Assembly: GCA_004352715.1 (NCBI GenBank)
Contig: SCFE01000072.1
Coordinates: forward strand, 848,981-912,980
Source of the DNA: Hofstenia miamia
Taxonomy: Eukaryota > Xenacoelomorpha > Acoela
Length of the DNA stretch: 64,000 bases
Direction: 5' to 3'
A program made the translations under genes and the position numbers. Of the stretch, positions 24,101 to 35,801 are shown piece after piece (within the stretch, counting starts at the first letter, position 1; each line of letters starts with the position of its first letter). Under the pieces are notes generated by a model. The model searched no databases. It worked only from the letters and a program-made list of their open reading frames with translations, and was not told the DNA's origin.

Positions 24101-26523
24101 GCAGGTGACAGTTTATCCAAAAACTTAGAATTTGAAAGTTCTTTGTGTTTCAAAAAATAAATAGCAAGAATGTTTTATAGAGAAAGGTTGATTTCCAGGT
24201 GTAAAACAATATTATCCTTTTAGGTAATGAGTTGATTCAGATTTGGTAAATAGAATTCTGCATTAAAATAGGTGTGTGGGAGTAAGGGTGATTCATTTTT
24301 TCATGCATAGCATGAGTTTAGAAAATTAGTGTTTTGATAGCTGAGTGTTTTTGGGGTCAATTAAGAATGACATTGTGGAGCAGCTAATATTGTGATGAGC
24401 AGTGTCCAATTTTTTGTTAATGACTGCTAATGAAGCAGATCTCTGACTGGAAGAAGATGAAGGTATGAATGGCAGTAGCATTTTTAAGATTGTGGTAAAA
24501 CAATTTGTTGTAACACTGTTTTGTCAAGTATACTACATTGTAATGCCTGTTTTGCATATAGAATATTTTCAGTGCCTATTTTAGACCTGTCTGTGAATTG
24601 GCTACCTGAGGTAGTAACTTGGTAAGGTTGAGTGACTGCTCAAGCTGCCTCTGCTCTCCATGATGTACTATGGTGAGGAGGAGGGGCTCAATTGAATGAC
24701 ATGCATAATAGCTGTGTGTGATTGGGTCACTGCTCCTGCACTAGGGACATAGTTTCCAACAACATCTGACCTTTCCATCAGATGTGAGATGGGTCTCTTT
24801 ATGTGGTGTGAGAGATTATGTTGATGTCTATGGTTTGATAGGTGAGAGAATTCTCTTCATCAGAATTTGAAGTAATTAAATAAATTGGTATACCAATTAT
24901 CTGGATTGCATGTGTTCTATGTGCATGCCCTGCAGGGTGGCAAGGTTTGTGGTGGTGGATTTGAAGCTCTAGGATGGGTGGGTCACAGAATCATCAAATA
25001 GTTCCTCATGGACATCATCTAGCTCAGACATTTCAAGATACGTATTGGTATTGTCTGTGATAATTTCAAATTCTTGTATGTTGTTTATTTATTATGTTCT
25101 ATATCTTTGATTGGTTTTTTAAAAATTGGGAGTTCAATGTTGTGTTGTTGTCTAACAAGTAATTGTTGTGGTCAAGGACCTTGGCAATTATATGTAGAAA
25201 TGATCAGTAATTGGCTAATTTCATAGTCTGTTTGCTGTCTCTTTTTGGACAGATTTGAATTAATAAACATTGTCTCACACTTTGCATAGTTCACTTGTAG
25301 ATTTGCTTGTTATAGTTGCATGCTTGATGTACAGTACTCTTCTGGTTGTGCATGCAAATTGTTTCATGTATTTAATGTAGTTCAGCTATAAGATCTTTCA
25401 CATAAATCTTATTAGCAGTCATTTTATGTTTTTTATACAACATGGTAAGTGGTGTTGCAGCTTCATGCTGAAAGTAGCATTGAAAGGTGACATCTCATTG
25501 TGGAGTGCACCAATGTATAATAAAAGTATTCAACATGTGGTAAAATGTATCTCTAATATTTACTGCCAATATGTGTTGTGGCTATTTTATTAATTTGATT
25601 AAGATTTTATTCAAGTGTTCAACTACACTGTTACTTTGTGGATTGTAAAAGGCAGCATGTTAGTGACATATTTCCAATTGTTGCAGTAGTTCTTGTGCTA
25701 GTGAGGCTTCAAATTGGGTGCTATGGTCTGTTATTATTGTTGACATTGGACTGAAGTGCAATATCCAAGTGTGCAGTAGAGTGGCTGCAACAGTTTGAGC
25801 TGTTTGTTCAGTTATTGGACCATTCTGGAGTATTTAGTAAAGTTGTCAACAATGAGAAGGCATATTACAATTCATTGTCTTTGGACAACTGTTCAATATC
25901 AATGTTGACTATGTCATTAGGTCCAGAAAATATTTATTTTGTAGTTTCACACATTGCATGGGAAAGTGTGTTGCATTGCTTAAAATACATGTGGTACATT
26001 TGCCTATCACATCATCAATAATCAAACAGAGTACAACACAGATGAATTGTGAATTTATTGTACATTCAGTTTGAATAAGGTCAGTATGGCCTGGCTCATG
26101 GAACTTTCTTGCTATGTCATGTTTGTAATATTCAGGAAGGATGATATGATTGTGGTGCTTTCCTGTTACAAATTGAAGACCATTGGCATTTAGTTGCCCT
26201 TCATAGTTATTGAAATACTTAGATCTTTTATTTATAATGTGTTTTAATTGTGCATCACTATGTTAGTAAAATATAATTTCTTCTGCACTAATGTCTAGTT
26301 TTAGATGTATTGGTAGTATTGGATGACCCTGAAAATTTGTGTTGATCTCTGGTAGACTGTTGTACACTTGTTTCAAGATAAAATTTGTACCACTTCCCAT
26401 CTCTGGTAGGGTGCAAGTTAGCTTAATATATTTCTCGACCTGGTAGTGGAGTGTACAGATGCATTCCCATTGAACATAGTTTAGATTATTAATTGTTGAA
26501 TAATCGAAATTGTACTTGCTCAT
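21200..26523 (-). pseudogene. Gypsy-type LTR retroelement internal region: integrase plus a 3' region, 5'-truncated
   Basis: On minus, 26260-25250 encodes an integrase. It has an HHCC-like zinc-binding part (HEPGH near 26100, then CTTC near 25990), a catalytic core with TIITDHSTQFE near 25730, and NPQSNSVVEHLNKIL near 25620 with the catalytic Glu. This is the layout of Ty3/Gypsy integrases, here broken by several stops. No protease or reverse transcriptase is present above 26523, so the 5' half is lost. Downstream, about 3 kb without clear homology contains scattered open stretches (24057-23547, 22654-22415, 21622-21239) that could be remnants of a third reading frame; I see no recognisable envelope signature. 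The region ends at the polypurine tract and 3' LTR. Confidence 0.8.
22678..23398. mobile_element. Harbinger-like element (721 bp), target site TTA
   Basis: Terminal inverted repeats GGCCCAGTTTATTACAGCC are exact at both ends, flanked on each side by TTA (22675-22677 and 23399-23401). A 3-bp TWA duplication is the hallmark of PIF/Harbinger elements. Inside, 22761-23024 (+) encodes an 87-residue fragment ending RSDLWWQNLWKNF, similar to the N-terminal R-x-D-x-WW block of Harbinger transposases; the catalytic part is missing. It is inserted in the retroelement. Confidence 0.88.
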
Positions 26524-27037
26524 TAATCATTTTTAATACGCTCCCCTCTCAGAGCCTTAATTTATCGACTATTGTGAGAACCTAGGAAGGACGCTAATAG
26601 ACCTTGTAATGCTCAAGAATTTAATGTCACTAAATGAGTTCTAGGGCAACACACAGATGATGAATGGCCTAAAAACACCCCTGCTGTAAAACAGCTTTAT
26701 GAATCGTTGAGTATGAGAATTACTAATATTAGTGAGAAATTCAAAGCATTGTCCAAAAACTACATCCACACAAAAGTTTAAGCATTTTAGTTTTCTCTTT
26801 TTAATAAATATCTAGTCTTTCCATCGTACACCATTTGTCAAGTTTGAATTTCAGAAATACCTGTAAATACAATTGAGTCTAAAACATGTCTATATTCAAA
26901 TGAGAATATTGATTTTTTGGCTTTGAAAATATTGAATGGTACATGTGTATTTGAAAAACAAATATGCAAGGAATTGCTTAAAATAGTTTGTATTAAAAAA
27001 ATACTTAATATTAAATTGACGCAAATTGAAAATTACA
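26524..27037. other. junction region with a short unassigned open stretch
   Basis: Between the truncated retroelement and the next gene. On plus, 26662-26781 is open for 39 codons (EWPKNTPAVKQLYESL onward) and ends at a stop; upstream frames with a single stop continue it. It may be a decayed coding fragment. No family recognised. Confidence 0.4.
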
Positions 27038-28237
27038 CTAAATTTCTGTAATATCGTTTTGTTCTTTCTGGGCACATGTATTTTTCATTTGCGAAATCAC
27101 CGATTCAGGTAGCTTTGACATAGCTTTTCGAACAGAGTCCAGATACTGCTTTAGTAAGTCTTCATTCTTAAGCCAGGTAGTATTCTTAAAATCGTAACGC
27201 AAAACTAATGTGTTCATGAATTTAGGATTAACACCTGCACAGTTAACTGAATAAATAAGACAACAACCCGCTTGCACTTCTTTATCTTTTGCATAATTCG
27301 CTGCCACACTTATTTTAAAACTTAAAGGATTATCAAAAGCAACTATCTCGTAAATGTTACTCTCCATTACTTTTGCATATGTGTAAATAATATTAAACTG
27401 ACTATAACTTTGTCTAGAAAATTTGGAAAACGCCTTGTCAAAATTATTAGTGTTCAAAATTTTTGAAACATGACTGCGGACGTTTTTTAAAGTATTTTTC
27501 CAAAAAAACATGGGCATTCTGTTGGGATACATATATTCCAGTTCAGTTTTCATATCTGTTGCGTACTTATCATTTCCATAAAAATGACCGTGTAAGGCTG
27601 CGACCTTAATTTGTCCCTTTTCATTAAAAATGCAGAAATCCGTTAAAAAACCAAAAAACTGAATATCAGAATCAACAACTCCAATAATTTCTGAATCTGG
27701 AAAGTGTCGATCAAAGTAAAATGTTGACCATTGTTGCCTGTCATAGCCAGGTCTTGCATATTTTGTATTGGGAAAAGCTGTTCCATGAAAAATGGAAGTG
27801 TCATTGGGTGGATCTTCGTAAATGACAGAGACTTTAAACTTTTTCACAATTTCGTCTCCCATTTCATGATCTTTTTCGGATTCATTGTCCAGGATAACGG
27901 TTAGAGGATATTCCACTGAATTGATAAACATTTTGTACGAAGTAAGCAGACCATTTTCTAATTTTTTTCGATCTTTATAATATGATCTTACCACTAAGGA
28001 AACTTTCTTTTTTACACCTTCAAAGTTGTTTTTGCGTCTTTTTAAGACGTTTAGCTTCTCTGGCGAGTTTGTTACAATATATTCTGGTAAATTGCCATAA
28101 ATAACATTTCGTAGCTGCGCGTATTGCTCTTGCATTTGGTAGCTTTTGTATGGTAGAAAGCGTATAATCAAGATGAGAGACATCATGGTGAAAACAACTA
28201 ACGTTAAAGTTTTCTTAAAGATCATTATAACAAACAA
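27038..28237 (-). CDS. type II membrane protein, glycosyltransferase-like, family unknown
   Basis: A clean 399-residue single-exon frame with no stops. A hydrophobic segment at residues about 10-28 (TLTLVVFTMMSLILIIRF) after a short basic tail predicts a type II signal anchor, as in Golgi enzymes. The lumenal part has an alternating beta/alpha pattern: KKVSLVVRSYYKD (about 76-89), YPLTVILDNES (110-120), KVSVIY (135-140) and IIGVVDSDIQFFG (184-196). The DSD at 189-191 sits where DXD metal-binding motifs lie in GT-A glycosyltransferases. A conserved-looking GYDRQQWSTFYFD precedes it, and cysteines in the last third could form disulfides. I do not recognise the exact family; sugar donor and acceptor are unknown. 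ATGs at codons 1 and 5 are both possible starts. Codon pattern and lack of stops argue for a real gene. Confidence 0.8.
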   Translation of the reverse strand: MFVIMIFKKTLTLVVFTMMSLILIIRFLPYKSYQMQEQYAQLRNVIYGNLPEYIVTNSPEKLNVLKRRKNNFEGVKKKVSLVVRSYYKDRKKLENGLLTSYKMFINSVEYPLTVILDNESEKDHEMGDEIVKKFKVSVIYEDPPNDTSIFHGTAFPNTKYARPGYDRQQWSTFYFDRHFPDSEIIGVVDSDIQFFGFLTDFCIFNEKGQIKVAALHGHFYGNDKYATDMKTELEYMYPNRMPMFFWKNTLKNVRSHVSKILNTNNFDKAFSKFSRQSYSQFNIIYTYAKVMESNIYEIVAFDNPLSFKISVAANYAKDKEVQAGCCLIYSVNCAGVNPKFMNTLVLRYDFKNTTWLKNEDLLKQYLDSVRKAMSKLPESVISQMKNTCAQKEQNDITEI

Positions 28238-28623
28238 TTAACTACCTTTTGAAAATTCACCACGCCGTTGGGAAATTGGAAAGTAAAAATAATGAAGTCA
28301 AAAACTCTGTGTTGAGTAAAATCGGATGAATAAAAACACTCCCATGTAACTACTAGGTGCACCTGCCAAAAAACAATTCTTAAGCACTACTTTGCATCAA
28401 CGCGTAAGAAGTATTTACAATTGTTAATAATTTAGTAGAAGTTGGTTAAACGCCAGTTTGTTGAATTTGTTTTACTTAATATTAATGCATGTACATGTAA
28501 ATTGGCATATTGTTATACAAAGCGTATTCGCGTAACACAATATCAATCAGAACACTCAAAATAATTTTTTTTCTTCAGAAAGTTTGAGTATGTAATTGTA
28601 AAGCTAAGTTATCAAGCTACACA
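28238..28623. other. no gene recognised (upstream flank)
   Basis: Upstream flank of the 399-residue gene; AT-rich, with no recognised element. Confidence 0.5.
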
Positions 28624-28625
28624 TA

Positions 28626-28856
28626 CAGTAATCGTCAACAAGTTGGAATCACCTAGCAAAAAATCGATACTTTGTTGTTGTTGAAAAAAAGTGGGAATAC
28701 AAAGTATTAACATGATAACTATAGAACTTATTGTGTTTGAGGTACTTTAATGCATTAGTCAGTTTGCTACGTTCATTATATAGGTAATAAAGCTGCACCT
28801 TGTCATGCTAAAAATGTTAATTTTTGAGGGTGATTCCAACTTGCTAGCGCATACTG
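28626..28856. mobile_element. Tc1/mariner-type MITE (231 bp)
   Basis: The ends are inverted: TACAGTA...CAAGTTGGAATCACC at the left and GGTGATTCCAACTTG...TACTGTA at the right, each next to a TA (28624-28625 and 28857-28858). The TIR of about 30 bp contains the AAGTTGGAATCACC block common in Tc1-like ends. No coding capacity. Confidence 0.85.
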
Positions 28857-29600
28857 TATACATATATTTAAAAAATACTGTTACAATTAATTGTATTCAC
28901 TATAGCTTTTTGGATGATGCCTCTTCAATCATATTGGATAAAGATGTTATTATTTTGTCTAAGTACGTTTAGAAATGCTCAAATTACCGTTAAAACATAT
29001 AGAGAATTGAAATGCATTTCCTTCAATTTTCTCTTCACTAATCAATAGCTAATTTCATTATCTATTCAACGATATATTGCAGTTTTGAATAAGGATTCTT
29101 TTTGAAAAACCTTGATGATATCAATTCACATCATAGTACAGAGAAATCAAGGTCAGTTCAAACAATCAATGCATTTGAAGGTTATTCTTATTGATTGAAT
29201 GCAATAAATGCCAATGAATAAACTAGTGGAAGTAGTACATCATGATTTTCCCAAATTTTGAATTTTAATATTCACTGTTTTTAAAAAAATTCAAAATTTG
29301 ACACTTTATTTAGAAAATTTTTTACTGAATTATTCTATCAAGGTATTGCTTAAGAATAATAAACAAGCACTCATAAAAATCAAGATTTGGATTAATAGAT
29401 ATAATATGATATTAACTAACATATTGGGCATATTTAAATGTAATAAATTAAACGGATAAATAAGCACGAGAACTTTTTCCAAGCTAGTCCTATAATATAA
29501 AATATATTTTTTTATAATGGGAAAAGTGGACATTCGTTTGAGAAATTATTTTTCAATTAAAAATGATGCCCACAGCTTAAAAAACCCTTCTTGTAATTGG
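28857..29600. other. no gene recognised
   Basis: AT-rich spacer; a 67-codon hydrophobic open stretch on minus at 29330-29533 has no family signature. Confidence 0.5.
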
Positions 29601-29606
29601 AATTAA

Positions 29607-29918
29607 TTACCAGGATTCATGAGAATCTCAATAAAATCGTCCCATGAGATGGATGGGATGAGACAGCACATATATGTATTTCTCATGGTTAAAATAGTCA
29701 ATAAATTGTGTCATTTTGCATGTCTCTTGTACATGTGTAGTCCAATTTAGTAGACTAAACCTAAACTTTTATAAATTACAAAATTATTTTTGAACTGTTT
29801 TTCGTATTAATATTACAATGGGAATCTCGTGGGATGGGATGGGACAGGCATAAATTGTCATGTGATTGGGATGGGACAGAAAAATATATACCATTGACAA
29901 GCCTGGAAATTACCCTAA
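29607..29918. mobile_element. hAT-like MITE with GGGATGGGACAG repeats
   Basis: The segment starts CAGGATTCATGAGAATCTC and ends near GACAAGCCTG; flanking octamers TTAATTAC and GAAATTAC agree at six of eight bases. Several copies of (T)GGGATGGGACAG lie within. The CAGG...CCTG ends and 8-base flanks suggest hAT, but the match is imperfect. Confidence 0.45.
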
Positions 29919-30675
29919 AAGTATTCTGAGACATTATATTTTCAAAGAGTTGTAAAATTGGCAACCTCCATATCACATAAAGATGTTGCAAGTATTGCTG
30001 CTTAGGATCTTGTTTACAGGTATGGTTATATAAAGAACTGAATCCCAATTTGTTCAACAAGGATCTTTTTAAACATTTTTCTTAGAGTAAAGATGATTAT
30101 CAAGTTAAAATCTCCTAAGCTTACTCAAAGTATATCACTGTAATGTTTGAAATTTTCTTAGCGTAGCTATTTGATAAAAAGTTATGCCGAATTTGAGGCA
30201 AGGAGAAAATTTCACGGAATTTGTCAAAGTTAAAATACAATTGCATAGTTGAATACAAAAAAGTATTTAAAATTAAATATCCTGAAAAATGGGAACTAGA
30301 AGTTTTCCCAAATTTAATGGTAATGTCATCGAAGAGTTAGTGACATTTTGAAAACTCTTAACACCTTTTATCAATGACAATTTGCCGATTTCAGCAAAAA
30401 ATAACACGAAAATATAATAAATTAGATTTCGTAATAGAGGATTCCTCTAATTATAGCCATCTTTAGAGCAAAACTTCATCGTTTTGGGGGTGGGGTGGGT
30501 GGGGATCCAAAATTTAGCCAATTTGAGAAATCATTTTTGCATAATTATTCTTAAATAGAACTGCACCACATAAGGTTGTTCAAACGCAAGTTTTCAAATA
30601 TATATATATATATATATATATATANNNNNNNNNNNNNNNNNNNNNNNNNNNNNNNNNNNNNNNNNNNNNNNNNNN

Positions 30676-30706
<31 letters not shown>

Positions 30707-31026
30707 TGAATAACTTTGTAATTAAGTTGTTATTGTAGTAATTGCAGTTGTAAATATCATGAAGGTCTTTTTTATCCATTTGCTAATGAATTACTGGTTG
30801 ATGTTATGGATTTCTTAAAGATCTTAAAAATGTTTACCAGAAATTTTGCTGAACACATTTTACACTAGAAAAGTTAGACGTTTCTATAGAAATATTTAAA
30901 TTTAAAATGGCATTAATTTTAGGAAGAAATCTCAAAAGAAATACAATTGAGCAAATGTAATAATATCAAATTTTAATAAATGACACTGTACAGCTAGAAA
31001 TGCATATGAATTCTACAAATATATGC
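29919..31026. other. DENND3 downstream flank with gapped (AT)n tract
   Basis: No gene. An AT dinucleotide run at 30597-30699 is split by Ns at 30625-30675, so its true length is unknown. Confidence 0.7.
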
Positions 31027-31760
31027 TCAATTTGGAGCTGTAAAAAAATTTTTCTTACACTCTATGCTTTCGTATATGTCTTTTTGAAATTCAAGGTTAT
31101 CCATTAGTTTGCTAGGGTTCCACATGGCTACCTTCCCAATAGGTGACCGACTTCCTGAAAATACATGCTTTGGGGAACTCATCAAACAATTAATGGGAAC
31201 GGAATCATTTATGAGCGAATGGGCTTGAATTGTTTTTATCGGATTGAGGAAACTCATTGAAAAGATTTCTATGCTCCCATCGCGTGTTCCGGCCCAAATT
31301 TGTTGATTGTGTTGACAAATTGAGGTAAAACCACCAGTTGAGCATGGCATTACTTTGTAGTCATTTCCATTATCGAACCATACGTACATATTGCCAACAG
31401 AAGCTTCTCCTGCCCAAAGTTTCTCTTCACTGTCTACTAAAAACTTATTGAGTTTGCATGGCTTTCCATTTTCATTTGTTACTTGGTATTGTTTTATCAG
31501 CTCGCCTTCAACATCTAATTTCTCGATGGAATTCTTAGTGCTGATGTAAATGTGCTTGTTTTTGTAGTCAATAGATTTAATGTTTTTCTTAAGTTCTAAC
31601 TTGAAATCTAAATAATAATGAATTATCTAAATACTTGAGTAAATAAACCTTAAGCAAAGAGTATTTTATACTTTCAGATAAATTGGACAAAAATCAACGA
31701 AGGTTTCATTTTAAAAATCAAGATTATTCTATTTCATTGTAGTCAATATTATATAAGTTT

Positions 31761-31797
<37 letters not shown>

Positions 31798-34700
31798 TGT
31801 TTACCTATTACATAGTTGTCGGTCTTCCATACAATGATGTCACCATTACAACCAGCAGTTAGTATTGAATCTTCATCAAACGGAAGAATCCCTATAACTA
31901 TCTCATCATGTTCCAGAAGAACCCTGCTATACGTTAAATTTGATCGTTCTATTAGCATAATGGCGCTATCAGACGATGCCAAAACGTTTCCATTATTGTC
32001 AGCATGTAAGCAATAAACCCTTTTTCCCAAATTTAGAACGTTTTTTTCCAACCATTCAATCATCAGAAGATCATAGCAAATTATGTAATTGGCTACTGCT
32101 AACCACATTTTTGGTGGGACGGTATCTCTACCACTCCCTGATCCAGAAAAATACAACATCGCATCTATAGTAGCGCCGTTTTCAGAGGGCTGAATTCTGC
32201 ATATTAGAGAATCATCACTCTTACGTGAACGCACATCGTTTTTTTGATTGCTGAAAATACACATTGAATTCTTCAATTTGTCCTCATTGATTTGGAGTCC
32301 TTTATCACTAGATATCAACAGTGCACTCATAAGAATGCAATTTTCTGCAGCTCTATTACGTAAGCTAAATTCCTTTTGACTATCTGAAATTTTGACTCCT
32401 GCCACCATTTCTTCAATAATTGGTTTCCAATATTGTCTTCCAAGCTCTATTCTTGAAGACATTTCAAAAAGATTTTCGCCGGAATGATTAACATAGGCTA
32501 TTTGTAATGACTGTCTTGAACCTAATGTGTTTGTAACAACCTCCACAGTGCTGACGTCCCTTAGATGACAAATGTTTTCTACGAAACCTTTTGTTCCATC
32601 TCTTAGGAACAACAATCGTCTAGAAGTCAATACTAATGCTCCAACACCGAGGGATGTCTTGTTTTGATTGTTTGAAACCTTAATTATCACCTCCGCCTTT
32701 TCTTTTTTGATTGCAACAGCTTTGCACCTTTGCATTTCTTCTTTCCACGAGGCATAGAGTGTGCCAAACCTGTCAGGAGTTATGACTTCAGGGCCACTAT
32801 CTAGCTTAAGAATTTCAAACGTATTAGTAATTATATCTTTATGTCGAGCTATGTTCAACTCTTGAAGTTTCCCTATAAACTGCTCTAAGATAATTGGTTT
32901 CAGTGGAAGAGAGGAAAAATCTGAGATCATTTTAATTCTATCAATGTTCGAATCTGAGGTAAGCTCTATTCGCTTGGCCCATTCTGTAGCCCGCTTCCTC
33001 TCTGTAAAAGGAACATATTCTAATATCTGACTAATAAATTCGATCGGAACCAATCTGGCATCATTTGCGCTCAATTTCTCAAAGCAATCAAGAGCTTTAA
33101 TCCAATCTCCCATACCAGCATGAAATTGACCAATTAAATATAAATAAAAACTCTTCTGCACTTCTGAAATATCATCAGAAGAAATCTGAATAGAAAGATC
33201 TTCAATGCATTCTTTATAGTACTCGTTTGCTCCATTATGCTTATACACAGGTAATTGATAGTTAAATCCAAACGCATTTCCATAGTAACCAAGTTGACTT
33301 TTGTTTCTGAAACTAAGATGTGTACTTCCACTTCTACTGAACCTATTTGCATCATTCTTTCTGAGGCGATTTAACTGGTCTGTAAAAGGACCCAATTGTT
33401 GCTTGTTAATGCCATCCAAAAATTCCGTAAACATATGAGAATTTAGTAAACGTTTATAAAATTCAAGATCGACAGTTTCAAATTTGCACTCTGTAAGAAA
33501 TACATCTGTAAGGAAGGAAGATTTATCATGATTCCAATAAAGATCTCTGTCAAAATCTGAAAGAATCGTGAACATCATTTCCCTAAAAGCTGAAAGAATT
33601 CCTTTGGAGACTTTTATAAAAAACGCATCCCTTGCTTTGTTGTAATCTGATATTGTGGAAAATCTCGGCTTACCAATTAGAGACTTTTCAAAAGAAAAAT
33701 CAAGATGGCTAAGGAGACTTATTACTTTAAGTCGTGCAGTTTCGGGTAGAGAGGGCATTTTCTTTGGACTAACAAGAATTTGACCATGGTCAACACTTAC
33801 AAGTAATGCATCCAAAGATTCTTCCTCAAATTTCTCCATTACATAGTCTATGTTTTTATCTGAACATCCGAATAGAATAGCTCCCGGTGCGCATACATAA
33901 TCGATTTGCCCAAATGGGGATATTGGAACATATGGGCAATGCCAACATAGCGGCTTAATGAAGAGTAGAAGCGCTTCAAACACTTTTGTAAGTAATGCCA
34001 TATTTGATGATGCGAGAATAACTTTTTCATCACAGAGCATGGCAGAAATAATTTTCAAAATTAGATCATAATCGAGGTACAGAAAAATTACATGCAAATG
34101 CATGTCCAAAACTTCAACATTTGAGTCCAGACTAGAGCATGCTTTAAATTTGTTACCAAGAAACCGAAATTCTATTCCGATTGGACCAATAGGTGGCGTA
34201 GCTATTAAGCAAAGTTCATAAGCGTTCTTTTTAATTGAATGGTTGAAATGCTCATCGTCATATTTAATATCCGGTAGGACATTTGATAGCAAAAGTTCGA
34301 CTAGATTAAAATACGGTTTTTTCATTATTGCACATATTGAAAATGGTACATATATATACTCGCAGTACGCAGAAGACTTAAATATTTCTGCGTCTATTAT
34401 TTCATGCAGACTATAACTGTCATCGGATATTTTCAGGGCCCCAAATTGCCTGCAGAAGTTGATGCAAACGCAAAATGACCGTTCTCCCTTTATATTCGTT
34501 ATTACAAAACTGTGTTGAGTGAGATTTTGAGCATTGTTGAACACCTTAAATCCATTAGGATATGCCAAATAAGGTATCATGCTGATTGTTTCGTCACTTA
34601 CAGGATGTCGCAGACTACTTACATCAATTGAACGTGAAATTCGGTGTAATGACACAAGTCTGCTTTTAGAATTGACGCTACTTTCCAGAGGCGGGTAATC

Positions 34701-34925
34701 TAAGTCTAGCGGAATACGAGCATTCGGATATGTTGCAGCGTTCAGAGAAAATATACCAAGTATATGGGCTTTGAAATAAACGCTTTTGATATCATTTAAA
34801 TCCTCACTGCTTTGTTTTAGAAAGGGGTCGTTCAATAATCCTGTATTTAGATCAGCTCCACACAAAACAATTTCCTCCACAAGGCTATTGTCAAGTTTTG
34901 TAGTAGAGTGAATTAACTGTGGCAT
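31027..34925 (-). CDS. DENND3: DENN domain-containing protein 3, two exons
   Basis: Exon 1 is 34925-31805 and the last exon is 31607-31027; joined they give 3702 bases, 1233 codons plus stop, close to the size of vertebrate DENND3. The donor reads ATAG|GTAAAC and the acceptor TTTAG|ATTTC, keeping frame in phase 1. The N-terminal DENN module has an uDENN part at residues about 117-200 (PYLAYPNGF), a cDENN core at about 275-355 (LCDEKVILASSNMALLTKVFEALL, then PYVPISP and APGAILFG) and a dDENN part at about 430-510. A linker with FGTLYASWKEEMQ and the LTSRRLLFLRDG block near residues 740-810 matches the PHenn region, and WD40-type repeats (GDIIVWKT; KVAMWNPS near the end) fill the C-terminus. 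In mammals DENND3 is a Rab12 GDP/GTP exchange factor acting in endosome and autophagy traffic. The upstream in-frame TAG before the ATG supports this start. Confidence 0.95.
31608..31804 (-). other. DENND3 intron with (AT)n tract
   Basis: A 197-bp GT-AG intron. It contains an (AT)n run at about 31765-31794, which if read through would give an Ile-Tyr repeat; that tail is not part of the protein. Confidence 0.93.
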
Positions 34926-35351
34926 GGTTACTTCCTAGGAACATGCATATACAATTATTAAACAAACTTTTTCATTAACAAATTTGTATGACTGGTCAAT
35001 ATTTGTACAATAAATTTTGATTTCTATGTAAATCTTGCAAAAAATATGTGTATGCTCTACTATAATTTTCAATATTGCACTAGTTGTTTTTAGGCACTGA
35101 AATGCTAATTTGACCACGAGGGGTGGACCTACTACCGACCGGCAAGAGACGGCTTGGGCCGAGACAGATATTTACCTTCTATTACAGTTTCGAAAGACTA
35201 GTAGTTGTTTTAGGAAATATAAAAATAATATTATTTTGTATGATAAGCAGCAAAAATTGGCATAATTATCCGTGAAATACCATAACACATGAAATACATA
35301 ATACAATATCTCATTGCTTTTGCCATAAATCATTGTTTCAAGGCCTATTAA

Positions 35352-35387
<36 letters not shown>

Positions 35388-35553
35388 CTTTATTAAATTT
35401 TCATGTGCAAATTCTACTTATTACATTTGTTCTTATGATACATATATTCATGTATATCTGAATATGTATCCCCTGATATTATTAAGTAGTTCCATACCAA
35501 GTAGCCAATTAAAAATACCAAATATATGATTAGAAACACTCAAAGCCTACTAA

Positions 35554-35585
<32 letters not shown>

Positions 35586-35767
35586 NNNNNNNNNNNNNNN
35601 NNNNNNNNNNNNNNNNNNNNNNNNNNNNNNNNNNNNNNNNNNNNNNNNNNNNNNNNNNNNNNNNNNNNNNNNNNNNNNNNNNNNNNNNNNNNNNNNNNNN
35701 NNNNNNNNNNNNNNNNNNNNNNNNNNNNNNNNNNNNNNNNNNNNNNNNNNNNNNNNNNNNNNNNNNN
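34926..35767. other. DENND3 upstream flank, (AT)n tracts and N gap
   Basis: Holds the presumed DENND3 promoter and 5' UTR. There is a GC-rich pocket at about 35113-35170 of unknown origin, (AT)n runs at about 35356-35385 and 35556-35585, and Ns at 35586-35767. Confidence 0.6.

Positions 35768-35794
<27 letters not shown>

Positions 35795-35801
<7 letters not shown>

Noticed and set aside
31749-31804. Ile-Tyr repeat tail at the end of the large DENND3 frame
   Set aside because: It is translation through an (AT)n tract inside a GT-AG intron; the spliced frame continues into a real WD40-type exon.
33134-34033. Short frames within DENND3
   Set aside because: Shadows in other frames of the DENND3 coding exon.
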